From NCBI GenBank assembly GCA_015499995.1, contig JADNRV010000568.1, positions 1 through 24,341 on the forward strand: a stretch of 24,341 nucleotides of DNA, in the 5' to 3' direction. The first letter of the stretch is position 1. Each line of letters starts with the position of its first letter. Positions 9,700 to 22,019 of this stretch are shown here, one piece after another. The translations under genes and the position numbers were made by a program. Origin of the DNA: Flammula alnicola. Taxonomy: Eukaryota > Basidiomycota > Agaricomycetes > Agaricales > Strophariaceae. The notes under the pieces are model-generated. The model saw nothing but the letters and a program-made list of their open reading frames with translations. It was not told the DNA's origin and made no database searches.

Positions 9700-11825
9700 A
9701 TGGGTTTTTTCTCATCCAGAAAAGCGGAAGACAACGAGAGCTACCAGGTCGCCATCGGCGTCGGCGGACATGCGAATGACAAGTCCTCCGTCGTGCAAGT
9801 CATCCGTTCGCGTTTCGTGCGTCTATTCCTCTGCTTTTTTATCGCGTTTCCTCATTGGATCACTGTTCTTTTCGTCATTACTCTCATTCATTTCCTGCTT
9901 GTGGTCCTTATGCTTGAATGACACTGTGGTTTTAGTACGGCAAGAAGGGCAAAGAGCGAGAAGATCAGCCAGCTTCATTTCTCGGTGGCGTGTCAACTGC
10001 CCAGGTGCTCTCCGCCTCACATGTACCCGTTGCGTCGAGTCCCCTATCTGGCACTCCAAATAGAGGCGTCGGGCCTAGTATACTACTCCGCAACCACAAC
10101 AATGACCGCCCACTCCCGGCGACGCCTTCCTCGGTGAAGAAGCGTTCAGATGAAAACATGCCTAGAAGCCCAACCCCTGTCCGCATCAAAGACGCCTCGG
10201 GATCCTCTTCACATACGAAGACGCAGAGTATCAACTCCACGTCGATATCGCCACGGAAAAACACGGATACCGTCACGTAAGAGAATCGACCCATTGATGA
10301 TGTTGTCGTATTAATTAATGAGCATGACAGGGTCACTTTGGCGCAACGTTTGAACGAATTGGCAGTGGCGAACTCCGAGGGTCTTTTGACGTGCGGATTT
10401 GCTTTACAATTTGATTTTACAATGCCTCATTTTTATTGCTTACAGCGATGATGAGTATCGCATTCTCCGGCAAAATCTGTTCGAGAGGTTTTCTGGCAGT
10501 GCTTCTGTCCCTGTTGAGACACCCGTAGTGCCTGTCTCGCCCCAGCCACGGCCAAAGAAGGGAGGGCCAACACCAGAGCGACGTGAGTTATTTTTCTCTT
10601 GGCACGTTCAGCCCATAAAGCTTCATGTCATGCAGCCGTATCTCGCCGCCTCTCAAATTTCCAAGTCGAGGTTCCCCGGCCTAGTTCTATCAACTCTAAA
10701 ACGTCGGCAGTGTCTGGAGTTGCTGATTTGCTGAGACGAGCGACGGGCAGAACGTCCAATTCCAAGGACATTAGCGATACTTCTAGCGTTTGGTCAGCGA
10801 CATCCAACACTTCTTTCTTCAGAATTCCTCGACGGCTTTCGAAAAAGTCGAGCAATTCATCGGTTCGCACTAATGCGTCTCAGGTTCAGCCCGACACCAT
10901 ATCGCTGTCTTCGCGAACACCCGCTACTCCTTCAGACCGCGGCCACGGTGACCCTCTGATATCTCCTGCCCCAAGGTCTGTAGCAGGAAGTATTAGACGG
11001 CTAGCAACCCCACCATCCTCATTTCACGGCAACCGTGGAATGGCCCAAGAGAGTCGAAATACAAACAGCATATATAACGTGTTCAACGAGGAGCACCTAA
11101 CAACGGTCAAGGATATAGCTCAAGAGATCTTGAACGTAGAAGCTGAGGCCAAACGGCTGATGGATGCTTTCAATGGGTTGGAGGTTACGACACTCGCGAA
11201 ATCACAACGACATCATGTCAGACCGTCCCTTAAATCTGCAGACTTTGGACGGAGTAGCAATCCCGACTCGAGTCAATGGGGACATGATTCAGATGGTCCA
11301 TCTCAACGGCGCATCAACATCGCGGATGACGCCATATCTATGCGTTCTGGGACTTCGTCCGTGGCAGCTTCCTTGGCACGTTCTGCATATTCGACGAAGA
11401 AGATTACACGGTCAAAGCTAACATTGAATTCACCTACTCTTTTGACGAATTCTCGGCCGGGTTCTCTGCACAGAAAGAATTCTTCGTCCAGTGTCACCTC
11501 TGAGAGAAGAACAGGTAAATTAGCCATGGCTCCGCCAGTACCTGCTCTTCCCAATAGCCTATCGCAGGGCTACCTCAAGGCTGCCAACAACTCCAACATC
11601 AGCCTTGCCAAGAGTACGGGCCACTTGCCTATGAACACCGTGCCAGAGGATGAAAATATTTCGCTGTCGGGGACGGTTAGGTTGGATTCAGAAGAGATCG
11701 AGACGGAAATGGAGGATATACGGAGACGGAGGGAGGAAGTGAGTCAGAGGTATGAGGCGCGCTTGGAATACTTGCGGGCCAAGTTGAAGGGAGCGCAGTT
11801 ACACGAGAAACTGATGCGCAAGTAG
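9700..11825 (+). CDS. conserved-looking fungal protein of unknown function, disordered with C-terminal coiled coil
   Basis: Exons 9700-9816, 9936-10276, 10331-10390, 10446-10582, 10636-11825; 614 aa. I cannot name the family. The N-terminus is MGFFSSRKAEDN, where Gly2 followed by small residues might permit N-myristoylation. Residues 60-150 are Ser/Pro-rich with SP/TP sites. Residues 153-190 form an ordered-looking helical module (VTLAQRLNELAVANSEGLL, then DDEYRILRQNLFERF), the part most likely to be conserved. Residues 219-365 are Ser-rich and basic. Residues 367-405 form an amphipathic helix (EEHLTTVKDIAQEIL). Residues 571-614 are a highly charged coiled coil ending at the stop. No catalytic motif is visible, so a scaffold or signalling adaptor is a guess. 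The gene ends 129 bp before the next ATG. The four introns are 53-119 nt with canonical borders. Confidence 0.8.
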
Positions 11826-11954
11826 TTGTTGATTAGATTAGATCTTGAGTATACCCGCGGCAATTGCCGCTGTTAACAGTAATTACAACCAATTTTGGAT
11901 TTCCTCGGTTGCGCTGGTCGACGACTACCACGACCACTCTAAAGTCGCGACATT

Positions 11955-14900
11955 ATGTCCTACGGTCCGTCTCCAGCAACTGACGACGGCGACGACTATA
12001 TTCTTTCCTCAACCCCAACCCCGCCGCCGTTCGGTAACTTACAAAGGACTCTCAGCCACAGTTCAACATGGTCTGCGACCGACACGCCAGCACACCATAA
12101 CCAAGGAACGTCCTACTTCTCGCAGCAACCATCTTCACCCACTACTCAATTTCAACCATCTCCTCTCCTCGTCCGAAACACATCTGCACATTCCCATCGA
12201 CGACGCCCGGCGCGAAGCACAAGTGTCAGCAGTTCGCAAGCTACAAACCACCGATATCGCGATGACGACATTCTAAGCGAACAAGACGAGGATGAAGACG
12301 ATGAGGACGACGACGATGAAAGGCCTCATAGCCGCCGACGGGGAAAAGCCCCCGCTGAACCTGACGACGCCGAGGGCGACGAAGACGAAGACGAAACCGA
12401 AGAAGATCCCATCAGGACTCTCAAAGACCGCCAGTCTCTTATTAACGTCCAACATCCTTTCGGTCTGCCAATCTGGAAGCCTGCTCTCTACAAGAAGTCC
12501 CGTTCGGTGACGCGTTATGCGGACGAGGCTTTGCACTCAATCCCCTCCGCGCAGGCTGAACGACATCTCCTTCCAGGCAACCTCTTCTGGGCCATCGCCT
12601 TTGGCTGGTGGCTCGGTCTTATTTGCGTGCTCCTATCAGCGGTATTATATTTCGTTCCACAAGGCGGAGAACACTATTCCACCCTCGTTTATGGCCTGGG
12701 CTGGTACCTCTTTTGGCCGTTTGGAAAATACGTGGAGGGGGATGTCCATGGTGTTGAGGATGATGATGAAAGCCCGCTTTCACGGCGCTGGAGTGACAGC
12801 AATCATACCGTACGAGGCGTATCACCTTCCAGGAACGACGATACGGTTCGAGGGGTTCCTCTTACCGAACAACCCACCATTACACCTGACACTTTTCCGG
12901 TTCCTGCGCAAAATGTTTCAATTGCGTCAGAACCCGTTCGGGAAACGACTTCGCTCCTTGGACATCAGGCTCAGCATGTACCACCACCGGTCAAGTCATA
13001 TGGGACTGCGCTGCAGCCTACCTTGACTGGATCTTCGGGCACAGTGGTCGAGACATATGCAGAGCCGGAGAAAGGCAGCTTCATAGGCAAAGTCTGCTTT
13101 TGGCTCGCATTGATTTCTATCATTGCACCTCTCATGCTCATTGTCTGCATGATTTGCTGGGCACTCGTAGTAACAATTCCAATGGCGAAGCTCAATTGGG
13201 CTCTTATCAAATGTCTTTTCACTAAGCCCACTCAAATTCGATTCTGTGCTGCTCCGCCTGTCGTCGTCGTCGCCACCAATGAACCGACCCAAAATGCAGA
13301 ACATGTTGATGGTGAAGGCGCGCCGCAGGTAGCCCAATTTTCTGTCAAACATACAAGGTTATCTGAGGGCCAGGCGGCTCCATCTGGCTCCCCAACCTCC
13401 ACCGTTCTCCTTTGCACCTATCGCGCGGTCGGTCTACAATATTACAAATACACTGTGGGTGGTGTCAACATTCTCTTTGTTAACCTTATCCCAGTCGTAT
13501 TCTTTGTCATCTTCGACGGATTCGTCCTCTTGCCGATTGTCGAGCAGAGAGAACATAACGGCCAACATGTCCCAGCTTTCCTCGCCTTTGTTGCTTCACA
13601 GGCCCTCATTTTTATTCTCTGTCTTACCAGCGTTATTCCACTCTCGTACTTTATTGGCATGGCCGTCGCCTCGATTTCAGCTCAATCGTCTATCGGAATG
13701 GGTGCCGTCATCAATGCGACCTTCGGCTCCATTATCGAAATTATCCTCTATGGCTTTGCTTTGACTCAAGGAAAAGGTCATCTCGTGGAAGGATCTATCG
13801 TTGGAAGTTTGCTTGCCGGGGTGTTGCTTATGCCCGGCATGAGCATGTGTAGTGGGGCTCTGAGGCGGAAGGAGCAGAAGTTCAATGCGAAGAGTGCTGG
13901 CGTGACCAGTATGATGCTGATTATGGCTATCATCGGTGCTCTCACACCTACCCTATTCTATCAGACATACGGCAATGTTAGTAATCTCTGTCTTTTCTGG
14001 TATCTTTTGCTGACCTCTTTCTTTTAGTTCCAACTTGTTTGCAGCGGTTGCCCTTCGTCTCCTAACCAACCGGGCAATGCTCCATGGATATGCGATCATT
14101 GCTACTACAAGCATCCAGACCCCATTGACGATCCTTTCTATCAATCGACGGTTAAGACTTTAATGTACTTCTGCGCTGCCGTGCTTCTATTCGTAAGTTT
14201 ACGACTCTTTTCTGTCACCACAAATGCTAACTGTTACAAAAAGTCCTATCTCATCGGCCTCTGGTTCTCCTTGCGCACTCATGCATCCCAGATTTGGCAG
14301 AACCCACAAGAATTGCTCCAGCCTATGGAGTTGCCCACTCATACCCGGATATCTTTGTATAACAAGCTTGTTCACCCGGGGCCAAGTGGCTCAACCGGCG
14401 CTCAACAGCCTGGTTCTCTTAATCAGAAGCCAAGCAACTTGAATAACCGTTCAGGCAGCAATGCTCCGTCGCGGACTGAGACTCCATTACCTGGCCCGCC
14501 GCCCAATACCAATCTTGCGCCTTCGGCTCGACCCACGCCCACCGCTTCTCCGGCTTTCCAACGAAAAGTATCTTATGCGGTTTCACAGCAACCCAATTAC
14601 TTGCCTGTCTTGGAAAGCGTAGATCACGCAGTGAAAAACACGGATTTGCGAAATATGCAATTGTCTGAACCGATGACCACCGATGATTTCACGCGAGCTG
14701 TGGCAGTGGCCACCGTTAGCGCCCTCCGTCATCAGCAGGCACATGCCCACTCTCCAGCAAGAGCTCGGGCTGCAGGTGCTGAACATGAAGCTGCAGGGGG
14801 CATGATGCACCATCTTGGAGTCGAACTACGAGTGCGAGCGTTTTGCTTACTTGCACGGCTCTTTATGCTGTAATTGCCGGTATGTCTCATTCTTTTTTGT

Positions 14901-15626
14901 AGTAAATGCTTGAACAAGTTTCTGATATTCTATCTAGAATTGTTGGTGGATGTTGTCGATGTCATTCTTGAAGATTCCGGCATCGACGAAAAGTTTTTGG
15001 GCATTACATTGTTCGCACTCGTACCTAACACAACGGAATTCATGAATGCGATTTCCTTCGCTCTCAACGGAAATATTGCTCTCAGGTATGCGGCTTATAC
15101 TTTTGAAAGATAGCTATAGATAATTAACGGTGCGCACAGTATGGAAATCGGATCGGCATATGCACTCCAAGTGTGTCTACTCCAAATTCCAGCGATGGTT
15201 GCGTTCTCTGCATGGTACGATCCCGTTAACATGGGTGAAGTCGCCAAAACTTTCACGTAAGCAAGTGTTTGTGGTCTTGCCTAATGCGCGCTAACTGCTC
15301 TGTTTAGCTTGATCTTCCCCAGATGGGATGTCATCGTCCTCATTCTTTCCATGTTTTTAATGACGTACACCTATATTGAGGCCAAGAGTAATTACCACCG
15401 TGGAAGCATCCTGATTCTCAGGTTTGTGGACTTCGTTCTTTCTTTCTATGCTTTGGACTGAATTCTGTTTAGTTATCTCGTTCTGACTGCTGGCTTCTAC
15501 TTTGCACCACCGACGGCTGTCGACATAGATCAAGGCCACCTCAACAATTCCACAACGACATTGCAAGACTTTCCCGCCCTTTCTTTCTTCCAGACTGTCC
15601 GGTGGTACCTGCAATCGCTTTGGTGA
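11955..15626 (+). CDS. VNX1: Vnx1-like vacuolar cation/H+ antiporter, one apparent 1-nt deletion
   Basis: CaCA-superfamily exchanger; yeast Vnx1 swaps Na+ or K+ for H+ at the vacuole. Exons 11955-13976, 14028-14192, 14244-14879, 14938-15085, 15140-15256, 15308-15421, 15473-15626; 1118 aa if one base is restored. Residues 1-160 are disordered, with a Ser-rich part and an Asp/Glu run at 102-151. Residues 165-260 ([33 protein letters not shown]) match the YccF-like inner-membrane domain of this family; another such unit lies near 378-425. The first CaCA repeat is near 580-605 ([19 protein letters not shown]); the second, in exons 4-5, has [12 protein letters not shown] and GSAYALQV. Between them are two CxxC pairs (679-699) and a long cytoplasmic Pro/Ser linker. 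A G appears lost from the five-G run at 14796-14800: only the next frame continues with [13 protein letters not shown] and into the correctly phased exon 4. Confidence 0.88.
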
Positions 15627-15961
15627 TCAGGTACTCATTTGGTCTCGACAACCTCTTCGACTGTGCACATACAGACCCCGCGTTGTGTAGCCTGCCTACA
15701 TTTTGCCCATACATCTTCTCATGGACTACGATTATTATACCTTAACGATGCCTTTTCATGCTGAGAGCACTTCTTGGAGTTAACCTTATTTTCATGCTTT
15801 TCGATGTCAGTTTTCCTCGTTGCCCATATTTGCCATTCCTACATAGGAATGTTTCCCATTGCTATGTTACACAACATATTCGTTATACTTACAGATTACA
15901 TACATTACAGCTTGCAAGCCACAAATTCGAAACATTTATAAAAGACGAGGACCGGTCCGAC
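15627..15961. other. convergent intergenic region between VNX1 and DDB1
   Basis: About 335 bp separating the two stop codons. It should contain both 3' trailers and polyadenylation sites. It is AT-rich, and no gene, repeat or strong hairpin was recognised. The short frames at 15758-16050 overlap the DDB1 3' end and are not supported. Confidence 0.5.
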
Positions 15962-18900
15962 TCAATGCAAGCTTTGCAATTGTTCCAAGATTTTCAATAC
16001 TTCATCCCTTGAAATCTTCAGCCTCTCCGGTTCACTTGCTCCCTTCATGACTTTGTTCAGTAAGTCCGGCGATCCCTGAAGACCAAGATATTGCTCGAGG
16101 AAGTCGCCATCGAGGAAACCATAAGCAGCGCCATCGGCATCGCTGGGTCCTCGGGTATCCTTAGGGGCTCGGAATCTTTAAAAAAATGAATAAATAAGAG
16201 CTTTCCTCCATCATTCTCGTTCCTTACCTAGTGTGACTCGTGCCTCCTACACCTGGTATGACAGCAGCCAAATTCCGCTGCAATTCCGTAAGGTGCAAAG
16301 AAAGGTCTTTATCTTCCACATCCGTTATCACACCTATGCGTCCAGAGGATGTAAAGTAAAGCATTTCGGGCTTGAGTTTGCTGTCTTTGGTTTGATCGGA
16401 AGACGACAATGAACCTAAAGTATCCTCATTAAGTACTGTGCTTCTAGCCAGATGTTTGAACTTAGACATACCGCGCACGAATTGTGAAACCAGGTCCGCC
16501 AGATGGAAGAACCCAATTCTTTCCAGTGCTTCACCACGCAAATTTTTAGCAAGGGTAAATATGACAAGATTGAGTGTATCCTGAATAAAAAAATATCTTT
16601 GTTAGTAACATTTCATATAAAAGGACATTGTATACCGACGTTTGAAGCAATGATGTTGGTCTGATCGAAAGCTTCAACAGACATAGGGTAGAGAGGTCCA
16701 TAATCTCTGGCTTCTGAGGTTAATCTATTTTTTGTGACCTTCAGTAACGAGACCGAGCTGATTTGATCTCCCGCAACGACACGATCGTCGAAAGACCCTA
16801 GACTGGTAACCATGTAATTGTGGTTCCAGTCTGAGAGCTTCTGGAGCGAGAAGGTCGGGGCAAATGATTCGTCGGACGAGATATCTAGCTGGTAAAGTAA
16901 AACCTGTGGCATGGCAGGAGTCCTTCAGTTGGGATCGCGAGACAGAAAACTTCATACGCACACACGAATTGATTGCGGCAACGATTTTGCCTTCGACGTT
17001 CTTGAGAGCGTACACGCAACCCTTTACCTCAGCAGACGCAACCAGAGAAAGTTCTAGGCTTGATGTTTTGGTTGGGGCTGCTGATGTATACGCAGTGAAA
17101 ATCAGCAACCTTCCTGATGTAGGTTCTATCTCCTCCTCCTTGTAAACGACAGTCCCGAGGCAGAAGAAAGGCTTCTCTTGATTTTCCACAAGCGATTTGA
17201 AGGTCAAAGCAGATGTTATTTCCTCGTTAGGCGCGCACTTGTATTGCCCCAAACCTAGATTGAAAATGAGATCATCATAAATAAAAACGTACGCCAGGTG
17301 AGAAACGAACGGGCAAGTGAACTGTCGTCCACGAGATGGAAAGAGCTCGTTGGGAACTCGAAACTGCCTATTCTTGCCGGTTCTATGCGAGTGCATGCCA
17401 CTCCAAAAGCTTTAAGTAAAGGCTGGTATGTGATTTTGCGAGGGTTATCGAGACCGAAGAACGCCTACATAAACTGTGAATGAATGGCAAGACGCCAGGC
17501 AGTCAGCAAAACATACCGAGCGAATATGCATCTTGTTGAGGTTTTTTACAGAGCCGATGGACAGTCCAGTTGGCGTAGCGAGAATTAGAGCAGAGGTAAA
17601 TGTTCTTGTGTTTAGTCTGGACGCTGCGGAGATTTCCTAGCAAAGACATAATAAGTATGACAACTGGGCAATCAGAAAAAAATAATTATACCTTCAGCAG
17701 AATGGACGAATTGACTAGCCGATTTTTATCGCAGAAGAACACAGTCGTCCGATTACCAGCAGCAAAGACCGACTTTTTACCGTCCACTTCGCATCCAGTC
17801 AAGCTAACAGGGGCATGGCCTAATGATGTGATTTTCAGGTCTTTCAGGGCACCGTCTTTCCATACCAAAGAGGCCACAGATCCATCACCTAGACCTGCTA
17901 ACAGATAAGGATGATAGTTAGATCCCTTGGAGCTAGTATCGGTGCCGAAGTTATATAAGAGGAGGGAGCGGACAACTGCGGGTAACGGAGGGGATCTTGT
18001 TCCAGGTCCAGACTTGAGGCCACCTTCGGCAAGAGTAAATAGTTCGACTATATTAGAACTCCAATAGGCAACGGTCAAGATGCTCGAGAATGCTTTCTGT
18101 GCGTTCAGGGGGGTAAATGATACAGCAGAAATCTCCGAATGTGTGACATGTGTTCTGCGGACGATGATAAATGGAAAGTCAAAGCCAATATACATCGACG
18201 AAGACTCACGCGAGCTGTTTGAATTGAGCTGCATTGTTCTCAATGCAAAGTAGTACGAGATTTCCGCCACTCAATGCCAAAGCCACTTGACTGGCATTGG
18301 CACTAGCCGCAACAATTTCAAGGGGCCGGTTATGGGACGGGGGTATATTCTTGACTTCCCAAGATGCCCGCTCCAGATACATTTTCATGGTTGTGTCCCA
18401 TTCAAGCAAGAAGGCCCCGGTTGGAACCACTTGGACGACAAGACGAGAATTGCCGTAGACGCCGTTTTCTCGCTTGTAGAAGTTCGAAAATGCCAGAGTA
18501 GTCTGATTGGCTATAAATCCGCTGGTTGGCCCAAATTCCTCCCGTTGTAAAGTAATGGTGTTTCCGGAGTCGTTGATGCGGAATAGATGACTCTCGTCCA
18601 CCGTGGAGATAAGTATATGCGTGTTGCTCCTATTTGTTGAATCGATGAGAATAAATGAACAGGAATTTGATATCATCTAAACTCACAAGTCATCGTACAT
18701 GGCTCGAACAGACCAAATTCTCGTTACATCGGTCAGGCCTCGGATAAACGCCAATTCCTTGAAATCGGCCCCATTTCTGACGACGTTAACTGATCCTGTG
18801 CTTGCGCCACCGCTGCATGTAACAATTTGAGTCTATAAATGCAATAGTCAATATCACCCCAGGAACCAATAAGGAGAAGCAATTGTTACCTGACCACTTC

Positions 18901-20574
18901 CATCTGTGTCCACTGAAATAGCGTCCATGATGGGTGCAATGTTCTTATAACTGTCTAGGACGTTGATGAAGGAACCCATAGGCTCAACTACCCGACCCTT
19001 GGAATAATCATCAACGTTTTCATCGTCAACATCCATGTCGTCCTGTGAAACTGCCTTTTCTTTTCCCTTCTTCGAAGATACTGTCATTAAACTTCCGGAA
19101 GTGACTGTCTTGATATCTGAAGGGATGGTAAGAGAAGGCATATCCTGGACAGAAGTGGCGTTCGACGATATCTGGACGAGCTGAGAGTCGCCCAAGTGTG
19201 AGCCCACGTATATGATTTGGTTTGTTAGATATGTTAGTGTGGTAGGAGGCGACACCTTCAATAAGATTGCTGTGAGAACAGAGGGAATTTGACAGAAAAT
19301 TAATCGCACCTCTCCGAGTGGGACGAGGATAATGCCCAACTCGGTGATGTTGTCCAGAGAAAGCATCGAAAGTCTCCCAAAAGAGTCACCAATCAAGAAC
19401 CGAGATGGAACGCCATCGATAGGACACCACCTAGAGGGCCACAATTAAATCATGAAACATTATATTGCATAAAGAACACTCACGCTGACACCTCACTCCA
19501 AGGCCAGTCAACAGCAAACTTTGACTTCCTCTTTCGAAATCCTCTTTCCTGTTCTTTCGTCCTGGCTTTAGCAACTTCAGCTGGATCTGCGCTCTTCATT
19601 TTAGCTTCTAATCGTTTCTGTTTACCCCTCTGCTTGGCTTGGCTTTCTTTTGACGCCAACTCAAAGAGGAGAACTTGGCGTCCTCCAACAATCATGACTC
19701 CACCAGGAAATGGGTCCACAGAAGCGTCGGCACTATCTGCAGATGTATTGGGTTGGATTGGAATTAATTGAAGAGGCAACTCGGTAGGATGTGATGCAAC
19801 TCTTTCCGAAATAAGTGTTGGTTGCAGCAAGGTTGATGGCTGAGGCGAAAGCTCCAAACCGCCAACGTCGACGTCACGGGCACTTAGCTGCAAATGGTTT
19901 TGCGAATCCACGTAAAGTATGCCCAAAGCGTACTCTCCTTCCGAAGTAGGCAAGAAAGTGAGCGACAAAACATTCAGTTCTGGGAACCTGTAGATTTGAG
20001 TAATGAAATCGTGGCAGTTCGTGGATAGAGGTGGATTTACGTACGAGACATCGAAATCCTCTTGGTAGTTTCCTCCTTTGAGAGTGATTACCTTGAGTTT
20101 TGCTGCATAGCAGCTGACTACTGCCAAGTTGCCAGATGGATGTATAAGGAAATCGGTAAAGTATTCGGCAATCCGAGGTAGGCGTTCGAATAGCGACAGT
20201 TGTTTCTTCACGGTCAGCTGTGCAATTCCTGCATCTGACTCCTCGTACGCAAGGAATATGAGCTCAGGGTCAGGGTGCGTAAGCATTATAGCGATGTTAG
20301 AGCGCGTTTCATAGCTCTGTGTCTCACGTTCAGATCAAGGACTATGCTTTGGCTTTGGAATAGGACTTACAGACAGAGGGATGCGTTTGAGAGAACATAT
20401 CTTCCCCCACACGTCCAGCCCACACTCATGTTGAAGACCATGTGTTCTCAGAGAATAGACGTCGAGCCTATTGAGCTTTGCGACTACTAGATGTTCAAGA
20501 TCTCGTGTGCCGAGTCGACATTTCACAGAAGAGAGCACGGAAGAAGAAGGGTGGAATGTCGAAACGATCTTCAT
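15962..20574 (-). CDS. DDB1: DDB1, damage-specific DNA-binding protein 1 / CUL4 adaptor
   Basis: Fifteen exons on the minus strand: 20574-20371, 20316-20045, 19987-19484, 19430-19310, 19255-18890, 18832-18687, 18629-18210, 18154-17692, 17636-17517, 17464-17311, 17254-16962, 16903-16640, 16580-16472, 16414-16228, 16175-15962; 1278 aa against 1140 in human. DDB1 is a three-propeller adaptor joining CUL4 to DCAF substrate receptors in nucleotide-excision repair and replication control. Landmarks: DLEHLVVAKLNRLDVYS near the start, YVGSHLGDSQL, TQIVTCSGGASTGSV, SLILKE/NKMHIRS-type BPC strands, GLDNPRKI, ARDYGPLYP, SGRIGVI, QRNLA and the conserved tail GFLDGDFLEQYL. Extra length lies in a Lys/Arg-rich insert (about 271-315) and an acidic loop in the first propeller. 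Three introns (57, 54 and 57 nt at 19988-20044, 19256-19309, 16415-16471) are stop-free and in frame; splicing gives better family matches. Reading frame is intact throughout. Confidence 0.93.
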
Positions 20575-20769
20575 GTTAACGACTTCCGGTAAATGACTGA
20601 GAAAGTGTGTAGGTGTCTTCGAATGACGCCAGGCGTTTCTTCTGCGAGACCTACCAGTGACGGTGGAATAACCAGGACCAAGGCTGGACCCACGCGCAAG
20701 CTGACATATTTACGGGGATCTCACCGGTCCGTGATAGCCGGTCCTCTCATTCTCCCGATTCGCAGGTTA

Positions 20770-21583
20770 TCAGAGATCGCCTTCTGCATTACCAGCAGCG
20801 TACATAGTTCCATCCTCGTTCATTATGATATCGTCTCCGTCTTCCTCCTCCTTTTTGTTACCCACTACAAAATGATCCAGCATGGTAGGCCGTTTGGATG
20901 TAGGGTTGGATTTCACATCTGTCGTCGCGGCCTTCGTTTTTGTTCGTTTTACGGGGGGACCTGCTGAAGTCCACTGCATTACTTCTGGAAAATATGGGAC
21001 TAAGAATGGGGAGGAATATGCTGTTTCATGGTTCGTACCTTCCAAGAATAGAAATTCGTCTGCTTTCCTGACGACCATAGCTGTTGATTCCAACGGGGGA
21101 TTGGCAGCAATTCACTTTCAACACGCGGAGTAGGAAACGTACCGATATCCTTATGTTGCACGGTGGATCTCTTTTCCTTGTATGCAACCTGTTGAGCCGC
21201 TTCGCATAGGCGCTTTATGAATTCCTCGGTTGCAAGAGATATCAGAAAAGTAGCTTCTTTGGCAACAATCGGCATTTCCTGTTGAATGCCAGGTCGTCCC
21301 ACGAGACGCGTGAATAGAAAGCATGTGCGCATACCTTGTCTGCCTTAATTATCTTCTGCACCCTCGAGAATGGCAGGAACGATTTCCCTGGCTCTCTAAC
21401 GAATTCTACTGGTTCTTTCTTCTCTTCTTCCTTCTTGTCTTTCTTTGCTTGAGCGACGGTTTGGTCTGCATCGTGGTCTCCCGCTTTCATCTCTTGATCT
21501 TCAACATCCCGGGTTTCGTCGTTCTTGTATTCGGCCTCCTCCATTTCTATTTGAGTCTCATCCTCGGATCGAGGGGCTGACAT
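20770..21583 (-). CDS. DPB3: histone-fold protein, Dpb3/POLE4-like
   Basis: Exons 21583-21335, 21278-21143, 21080-21039, 20984-20770; 213 aa. Residues 1-60 are acidic then Lys/Glu-rich. The CBF/NF-Y-type histone fold covers about 68-143: FLPFSRVQKIIKADK, then VAKEATFLISLATEEFIKR, then a KRSTVQHKDI strand-loop and KADEFLFLE. The ending DEFxFLE resembles POLE4/Dpb3 more than CHRAC15. Such proteins pair with a Dpb4/POLE3-type partner in DNA polymerase epsilon or in CHRAC-like chromatin remodelling, in the nucleus. The tail (150-213) carries a basic patch (KRTKTK), TMLDHFV and an acidic end. DDB1 follows 195 bp downstream on the same strand. Upstream, ACGCGA at 21656-21661 resembles an MCB/SCB site. 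Assignment to polymerase epsilon rather than remodeller is not certain. Confidence 0.82.
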
Positions 21584-22019
21584 GACATGGACGAGGCAAG
21601 GAACGGGTATAGCCTAACTTGCACTTCCTGTGACAGCTCGTGTCAAGGGTACGTCACGCGATTTATAGTGTCACGAATACTCATCACCCTTCCTTTCGCT
21701 ATATCGCATATGAATTAACCGCTGCATCCAGCTCTACAGTGTCGCTTGCAGGGTGACTACGAACTGCATATATATTCTAATAAATTGTCCATGCCATTTG
21801 AGATCCAACGAGTCGAAAAGGATTGGTGGTACTCCGTCAAGCCCCGACTCAATTTGAAGCTTTGAAGACCGATGCCAATTGAAGATCGCCCAATCCTTGA
21901 CCGGGAGACCACTGGGGTCAAGAAGACGCCCCGACCAGGAAGACAACCCGTCACTAAGGAGGTACCACGGGTCGCAGATTTGACAGCTCCAAGGCCGTCA
22001 TCGGCTTTCTCCTGAAAGA
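21584..22019. other. intergenic region between HIT and DPB3-like genes
   Basis: About 436 bp between two minus-strand genes: HIT 3' trailer on the right, DPB3-like promoter on the left. Minus-strand frames at 21734-21954 show no recognisable motif. Nothing else was identified. Confidence 0.5.

Noticed and set aside
17273..17292. Alternative DDB1 donor GTACGT near 17291
   Set aside because: It is in phase but leaves an intron of about 38 nt, shorter than any other here, and adds six residues not expected in the family.
19271..19309. Shorter 40-nt form of the DDB1 intron ending at the CTCACAG acceptor
   Set aside because: It brings an in-frame TGA three codons later, while the 54-nt form gives LGEVSPPTT, as the family requires.
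21734..21954. Two minus-strand frames of 65-70 codons
   Set aside because: They lie in the probable HIT 3' trailer and show no recognisable motif.
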